Shown here in pieces: positions 59,424 through 64,000 of a stretch of DNA of 64,000 bases. Within the stretch, counting starts at the first letter, position 1; the number at the start of each line of letters is the position of its first letter. The stretch covers positions 310,001 through 374,000 of the forward strand of contig NZ_JAKUDO010000001.1 in NCBI RefSeq assembly GCF_022436485.1. Reading direction: 5' to 3'. A model generated the notes under the pieces. That model had not been told where the DNA came from and searched no databases. It saw only the letters and a program-made list of their open reading frames with translations. This DNA is from Agrococcus sp. ARC_14 (lineage in GTDB: Bacteria; Actinomycetota; Actinomycetes; Actinomycetales; Microbacteriaceae). The position numbers and the translations under genes are program-made.

Positions 59424-61924
59424 GTGGACTCCTCGTCGGGAGCCCGGCGCAGCCGTACCACCATCGTGAGGCCGCCGCCCGGCGTCGTCTCCGCCTCGAG
59501 CGAGCCGCCCATGGCGTCGGTGAAGCCGCGAGAGAGGGCGAGGCCGAGGCCGAGGCCCGCGTCGTTGTCGGTGTCGCCGAGCCGCTGGAAGGGCACGAAG
59601 GCGCGATCGCGCTCGGCGGGCGCGATCCCGGGGCCGCGGTCGGCGATGCGCACCTCCACGGCGTCGCCGAAGGCGCTCGTGACGATCGTCACCGGCGTGC
59701 TCGCCGGGCTGTGCCGCAGCGCGTTGCCGAGCAGGTTGACCAGCACGCGCTGCAGCAGCACCGGGTCGGCGGAGGCCCGCGGCACCTCGCCCAGCTCGAG
59801 CGCGACGGCCGCGGGGGAGGCGCCGACCTCCTCGAGCGCCGGCACGATGACGTCGTCGAGCTCGATCGGCCGTGCGGCGACGGCGAGCGCGCCCGCTTCG
59901 ACCCTGCTGACGTCGAGCAGGTCGGTGACGAGCCGGGCGAGCGTCTCGAGGCTCTCGTCGGCGGTCTCGAGCAGCTCGGCGCGGGCGGCGTCGTCGAGCG
60001 GGATGCTCGCGGAGCGGAGCGCTCCGACCGAGGTCGCGGCCGCTGCGAGCGGTCGACGGAGGTCGTGGCCGACGGCGCGCAGCAGCGCGGAGCGCACGCG
60101 ATCCTGCTCGGCGAGCGGCTCGAGCTCGGAGGCCACTGCGGCGACCGATCGGTGGCGCAGCGAGGCTGCGAGCTGGTGGACCACCACGTCGAGGATCCGC
60201 CGCTCGCCCGCGTCGAGCATCCGCCCGTGCAGCTCGAGCGTGGCGTCGTCGCCGACCGGGACCGCGGTGGGCGCACGCGCACTCTCGCCCGCGCCGTCGG
60301 CCGGCTCGCCGTCGATCGCGACGACGCGCTCGCCCTGCAGCAGCCGCACACCGGTGAGCCCGAGCGCCTCGCGCGTGCGCGTCAGCGCGACCTGGATCGA
60401 CCCCTGGCCGCCGAGCACGCCGCTCGAGATCGCGGCGAGCAGCTCCGACTCCGCCGCCGAGCGGCCCGCGGCCCGCGTGGTGCGGGCAGCGCGATCGACC
60501 ACCCAGCTGACCAGCAGCGCGCTCGCGAGCAGCACCACGACGGCCGCGATATGCCACGGCTCTGCGACGGCGAACGTGAAGCGCGGCTCCACCAGCACGA
60601 GCAGGAACAGCACGCCGGCCAGCAGCGCCGCGAAGGTGGCAGCCCAGATGCCGCCGACGAGCGCCACGACCACGACCCACAGCTGCAGCAGCAGCGCGTC
60701 GGCGGTCACCGATGCCTGCTCGGCTGCGGCGTCGAGCAGCCACGTCAGCAGCGGCACACCGAGCATGGCGAGCGCCCAGCCCGCGAGCTGCCGTCGCTTC
60801 GACAGCGGCGCGTCGGCGAGCGACGGCAGCCTGCGCCCCTGCCCGGCCGCGGCATGCGCCACCATGTGCACGTCGATGTCGCCCGATTCGCGCACGACCG
60901 CCTGCCCGATGCCAGGCCCCGTGAGGGCCGTCTGCAGCCAGCCGCGGCGACTCGCCCCGATCACCAGCTGCGTGGCGTGGCTGGCGCGCGCGAACTGCAC
61001 GAGCGCCTTGGGCACGTCGTCGCCGACCACGGTGTGGAACGAGCCGCCCAACCGCTCGACGAGCGCGCGCTGCGCGGCGAGCGCGGCGGGGTCGCGGTCG
61101 ACCAGGCCGTCCTGCCGCTGCACGTGCACCGCGAGCAGGTCGCCGCCGGACGAGCGCGCCGCGATGCGGGCGCCGCGCTTCAGCAGCGTCTCACCCTCGG
61201 TGCCGCCCGTGAGCGCGACGACGACGCGCTCACGGGTCTCCCAGGTCGCATCGATGCCCTGCTGCTCGCGGTAGCGCTGCAGCGCCTGATCGACCTCGTC
61301 GGCCAGCCACAGCAGCGCGAGCTCGCGCAGCGCCGTCAGGTTGCCGAGCCGGAAGTAGTTCGACAGGGCGGCGTCGACGCGGGCGGCGGGGTAGACCTCG
61401 CCCGCCTCGAGCCTCGCGCGCAGCGCCTGCGGCTGCAGGTCGACCAGCTCGACGCGGTCGGCGTCCCGCAGCACGGCATCTGGCACGGTCTCCCGCTGCC
61501 GCACGCCGGTGATCTGCTCGACGACGTCGCCGAGCGACTCGAGGTGCTGCACGTTGACGGTCGAGATCACGTCGATGCCCGCATCCAGCAGCGCCGCGAC
61601 ATCCTGCCACCGCTTCTCGTGCTCGCCGCCCGGCGCGTTCGTGTGCGCCAGCTCGTCGACCAGCGCGACCTTTGGCGCCCGCCGCAGCACCGCTCCCAGA
61701 TCCAGCTCCTGCAGCTCGACGCCGCGGTGCAGCGCCGTGCGCGTCGGCACCAGCTCGAGGCCGTCGAGCAGTGCAGCGGTCGCCGCCCGACCGTGGGCCT
61801 CGACGACGCCCACGGCGACATCGCGCCCCGCGGCCAGCAGCTGGTGGCCCTCTTCGAGCATCGCGAACGTCTTGCCGACGCCGGGAGCGGCGCCGAGCAG
61901 CACGCGCAATGCACCGCGGGCCAC
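59420..61924 (-). CDS. kdpD: KdpD sensor histidine kinase
   Basis: An 834-residue sensor. Walker-A-like GAAPGVGKT (11-19) and VDELAHTNAPG belong to the KdpD N-terminal domain; a universal stress domain follows (about 230-360); four membrane spans (about 385-490); a GAF-like part; then the kinase with H620 in VGHDLRRPLA, N box NLLGNALRHS and DRGPGIAP. Usual KdpD is about 850-900 residues. It senses low K+ or high turgor. GTG 61924 lies 3 nt after the kdpC stop. Confidence 0.95.
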   Translation of the reverse strand: MARGALRVLLGAAPGVGKTFAMLEEGHQLLAAGRDVAVGVVEAHGRAATAALLDGLELVPTRTALHRGVELQELDLGAVLRRAPKVALVDELAHTNAPGGEHEKRWQDVAALLDAGIDVISTVNVQHLESLGDVVEQITGVRQRETVPDAVLRDADRVELVDLQPQALRARLEAGEVYPAARVDAALSNYFRLGNLTALRELALLWLADEVDQALQRYREQQGIDATWETRERVVVALTGGTEGETLLKRGARIAARSSGGDLLAVHVQRQDGLVDRDPAALAAQRALVERLGGSFHTVVGDDVPKALVQFARASHATQLVIGASRRGWLQTALTGPGIGQAVVRESGDIDVHMVAHAAAGQGRRLPSLADAPLSKRRQLAGWALAMLGVPLLTWLLDAAAEQASVTADALLLQLWVVVVALVGGIWAATFAALLAGVLFLLVLVEPRFTFAVAEPWHIAAVVVLLASALLVSWVVDRAARTTRAAGRSAAESELLAAISSGVLGGQGSIQVALTRTREALGLTGVRLLQGERVVAIDGEPADGAGESARAPTAVPVGDDATLELHGRMLDAGERRILDVVVHQLAASLRHRSVAAVASELEPLAEQDRVRSALLRAVGHDLRRPLAAAATSVGALRSASIPLDDAARAELLETADESLETLARLVTDLLDVSRVEAGALAVAARPIELDDVIVPALEEVGASPAAVALELGEVPRASADPVLLQRVLVNLLGNALRHSPASTPVTIVTSAFGDAVEVRIADRGPGIAPAERDRAFVPFQRLGDTDNDAGLGLGLALSRGFTDAMGGSLEAETTPGGGLTMVVRLRRAPDEEST

Positions 61925-61927
61925 GGG

Positions 61928-62530
61928 TCACCTCCCAGCGAGCTCGTCGAGCGCCAGGTTGAGCTCGAGCACGTTCACGCGCGGTTGGCCGAGGATGCCG
62001 AGGTCGCGCGGGGCGATCCTACGCTCCACGAGCTCGACCACCTCGGCGGTCGGCAGCTCGCGCGCCTCGGCCACGCGCGGCGCCTGCAGCAGGGCGTACT
62101 CGGGCGAGATGTGGGGGTCGAGGCCCGATCCGGATGCGGTCAGGGCGTCGGCGGGGATCGTCGCCTCCTCGACGCCCTCGAACGCCGCGATCGCGGCCCT
62201 GCGCTCGGCGATCGCGGCGATCAGGTCAGGGTGCTCAGGCCCGAGGTTGGAGCCGCTGGAGGCACCGCCGTCGTAGCCGTCACCGGCTGCGGAGGGGCGG
62301 CCCTGGAACCACTCGGGCAGCGGCTCACCCTCGGCGTCGAGCCACGACTGGCCGATGAGCGCGGAGCCGACGACCTCGCCATCGCGCTCGACGAGCGAGC
62401 CGCTCGCCTGTGCCGGCAGCAGCAGCTGCGCGACACCGGTGACCGCGAATGTGTAGGCGATGCCGAGCACGATCGTGGCGACAGCCAGGGCGCGGAGGGC
62501 GGTCAGGTGGGTCTGGAGTGCGGTGCGCAC
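61928..62530 (-). CDS. kdpC: KdpC, potassium-transporting ATPase subunit
   Basis: A 200-residue subunit with an N-terminal membrane span (about 13-36), the block GSALIGQSW, YFQGRPS-like WFQGRPSAAG and the C-terminal LPTAEVVELV with VNVLELNLAL. It stabilises the KdpA-KdpB complex and assists ATP binding. GTG 62530. Placed 10 nt after kdpB. Confidence 0.95.
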   Translation of the reverse strand: MRTALQTHLTALRALAVATIVLGIAYTFAVTGVAQLLLPAQASGSLVERDGEVVGSALIGQSWLDAEGEPLPEWFQGRPSAAGDGYDGGASSGSNLGPEHPDLIAAIAERRAAIAAFEGVEEATIPADALTASGSGLDPHISPEYALLQAPRVAEARELPTAEVVELVERRIAPRDLGILGQPRVNVLELNLALDELAGR

Positions 62531-62540
62531 GGAAGTCTCC

Positions 62541-64000
62541 TCAGAATCCGGGCAGCAGGCTCACGACGAGGTCGATGAGCTTGATGCCGATCAAGGGTGC
62601 GATCACGCCGCCGAGCCCATAGATGAGCAGGTTGCGCGAGAGCATGCGGGATGCGCTCTCGGCGCGGGTGCGCACGCCACGCAGGGCGAGGGGCACGAGT
62701 GCGACGATGACGAGCGCGTTGAAGATGACGGCTGAGAGGATGGCCGACTCCGGTGAGCTCAGCTGCATCACGTTGAGCGGTGCGAGCTGCGGGAGCGATG
62801 CGGCGAACATCGCGGGCACGATCGCGAAGTACTTCGCGATGTCGTTGGCGATCGAGAAGGTCGTCAGCGCCCCGCGGGTGACGAGCAGCTGCTTGCCGAT
62901 CCGCACGATGTCGATGAGCTTCGTCGGGTCGGAGTCGAGGTCGACCATGTTGCCGGCCTCCTTCGCGGCCGAGGTGCCGGAGTTCATGGCGACCCCGACA
63001 TCCGCCTGTGCGAGCGCCGGTGCGTCGTTCGTGCCGTCGCCGGTCATCGCCACGAGGCGCCCGCCCTCCTGCTCCTTGCGGATGAGGGCGAGCTTGTCCT
63101 CCGGCGTCGCCTCGGCGAGCACGTCGTCGACGCCGGCCTCCTCAGCGATCGCGGCGGCCGTCAGTCGATTGTCGCCGGTGATCATGACGGTGCGGATGCC
63201 CATGGCGCGCAGCTCTGCGAACCGCTCCCGCAGGCCGTCCTTGACGATGTCCTTGAGGTGCACGACGCCGAGCGCGCGCGCGACGCCGCCGACCCGCTCC
63301 GCGACAACGAGCGGTGTGCCGCCCGAGCGGGCGATCGTCTCGACCTGCTCGGCGAGGGCGCGCGCACCCGGGCCGGTGGAGGCATCCGCCCCCATCCACG
63401 CGAGCACGGCGCTCGCCGCGCCCTTGCGGATCTCGCGCGGCCCGTCGGGCCCCGGCAGGTCGACGCCCGACATGCGCGTCTGTGCCGTGAACTCGATCGA
63501 CTCGCCCGCGACGGTGCCGATCTCGTGACCCTGCTGGCGGGCGAGCTCGACGATCGAGGCGCCCTCCGGGGTGGGGTCGGCGAGCGAGCCGGTCGCGGCC
63601 GCGACGGCGAGCTGCGCATCCGTCACCCCCTCGGCCGGCAGGAACGCCACCGCGCGAAGGTTGCCGTGCGTGATCGTGCCGGTCTTGTCGAGCAGCAGCG
63701 TCGTGACGTCGCCGGCGGCCTCGACCGCGCGGCCCGACATCGCGAGCACGTTGCGCTGCACGAGCCGATCCATGCCGGCGATGCCGATGGCAGAGAGCAG
63801 CGCGCCGATGGTGGTGGGGATGAGGCACACGAGCAGCGCGATGAGCACCGCGACGCTCACGGGCTCCGCCACGAAGCCGGCGATCGGGTTGATGGTGAGC
63901 GCCACGACCACGAAGACGATCGAGAGGCTCGCGAGCAAGATCTCGAGGGCGATCTCGTTGGGCGTCTTCTGCCGGTCGGCGCCCTCCACCAGCGCGATCA
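62541..64000 (-). CDS. kdpB: KdpB, potassium-transporting P-type ATPase (N-terminus beyond window)
   Basis: About 486 C-terminal residues of KdpB; the frame continues past position 64000. The phosphorylation site [25 protein letters not shown], and [21 protein letters not shown] (P domain) are all present, followed by the C-terminal spans. The ATP-driven subunit of the Kdp K+ pump. kdpA (and kdpF) should lie just to the right. Operon order kdpB-kdpC-kdpD-kdpE. Confidence 0.97.
   Translation of the reverse strand, partial: IALVEGADRQKTPNEIALEILLASLSIVFVVVALTINPIAGFVAEPVSVAVLIALLVCLIPTTIGALLSAIGIAGMDRLVQRNVLAMSGRAVEAAGDVTTLLLDKTGTITHGNLRAVAFLPAEGVTDAQLAVAAATGSLADPTPEGASIVELARQQGHEIGTVAGESIEFTAQTRMSGVDLPGPDGPREIRKGAASAVLAWMGADASTGPGARALAEQVETIARSGGTPLVVAERVGGVARALGVVHLKDIVKDGLRERFAELRAMGIRTVMITGDNRLTAAAIAEEAGVDDVLAEATPEDKLALIRKEQEGGRLVAMTGDGTNDAPALAQADVGVAMNSGTSAAKEAGNMVDLDSDPTKLIDIVRIGKQLLVTRGALTTFSIANDIAKYFAIVPAMFAASLPQLAPLNVMQLSSPESAILSAVIFNALVIVALVPLALRGVRTRAESASRMLSRNLLIYGLGGVIAPLIGIKLIDLVVSLLPGF

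Noticed and set aside
57876..61274. 1132-residue plus-strand open frame
   Set aside because: It lies antisense to the flavoprotein, kdpE and kdpD genes, all with clear motifs. Its composition is Ser/Ala/Arg-rich as expected for the opposite strand of GC-rich genes.

Overview
This is a chromosomal window from a high-GC actinobacterium. The best fit is the family Microbacteriaceae (order Micrococcales); I cannot fix the genus. Support: very high GC with G/C third positions, dense genes with ATGA/GTGA start-stop overlaps, FhaA/FhaB FHA proteins beside a tRNA-Leu, a coproporphyrin-type heme operon (hemE-hemY-hemQ-hemH-hemC), frequent GGATGCG/CGCATCC words, and short GGTCTCGTGACG-type palindromic repeats. 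I see no phage, transposase, rRNA or CRISPR array. Apart from one frameshifted gene and two genes cut by the window ends, the genes look intact.

Layout. 1-1160: end of fhaB, fhaA and tRNA-Leu(CAG). 1331-7241 (minus): a zinc alcohol dehydrogenase, then a likely ectoine-scavenging operon (isoaspartyl methyltransferase-like protein, creatinase-type ectoine hydrolase DoeA, M20 deacetylase, MHS-family transporter). 7540-10643 (minus): DUF3159 membrane protein, heme oxygenase with an iron-box-like site, DUF2470 protein, zwf. 10739-13978: ascorbate-family PTS IIC-IIB, SIS protein and a GntR regulator. 14097-16317: small membrane proteins and a HhH-GPD repair protein. 16373-19934: N-acetylglucosamine module nagE-nagB with a DasR-like GntR and a dre-like operator. 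19965-21760: TetR and divergent DUF1905/hydrolase genes with paired operators. 21796-27684: pirin, RDD protein, PiT phosphate transporter, a frameshifted GPP34 gene, trehalose synthase.

27816-33012 is a zinc-import locus of the AztABCD type: divergent ATPase and permease around a Zur-like box, a substrate-binding lipoprotein and two AztD-like lipoproteins. 32961-38203 is a LacI-controlled sugar ABC importer (binding protein plus two permeases, no ATPase) with two palindromic operators. 38457-41577 holds three overlapping membrane-anchored proteins of unknown function and a convergent polytopic protein; 41729-43756 is a glycogen-debranching-like hydrolase.

43896-55559 is the heme biosynthesis region: hemA (with an overlapping MFS gene) on the minus strand, divergent hemE-hemY-hemQ-hemH-hemC, an intervening secreted peptidase on the opposite strand, then hemD. 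55885-58770: YbaK deacylase, a methyltransferase, a thioredoxin-reductase-like flavoprotein and a divergent XRE-cupin regulator. 58746-64000 (minus): kdpB (cut by the window end), kdpC, kdpD and kdpE for high-affinity potassium uptake.

Non-coding structure is unusually rich: paired regulator operators, two 88-bp elements with shared terminal inverted repeats beside heme genes, two copies of a GGGACCCGTTC palindromic element, a 22-bp stem between an ABC binding-protein gene and its permease, and two neighbouring genes whose 3' ends are duplicated just past their stop codons.
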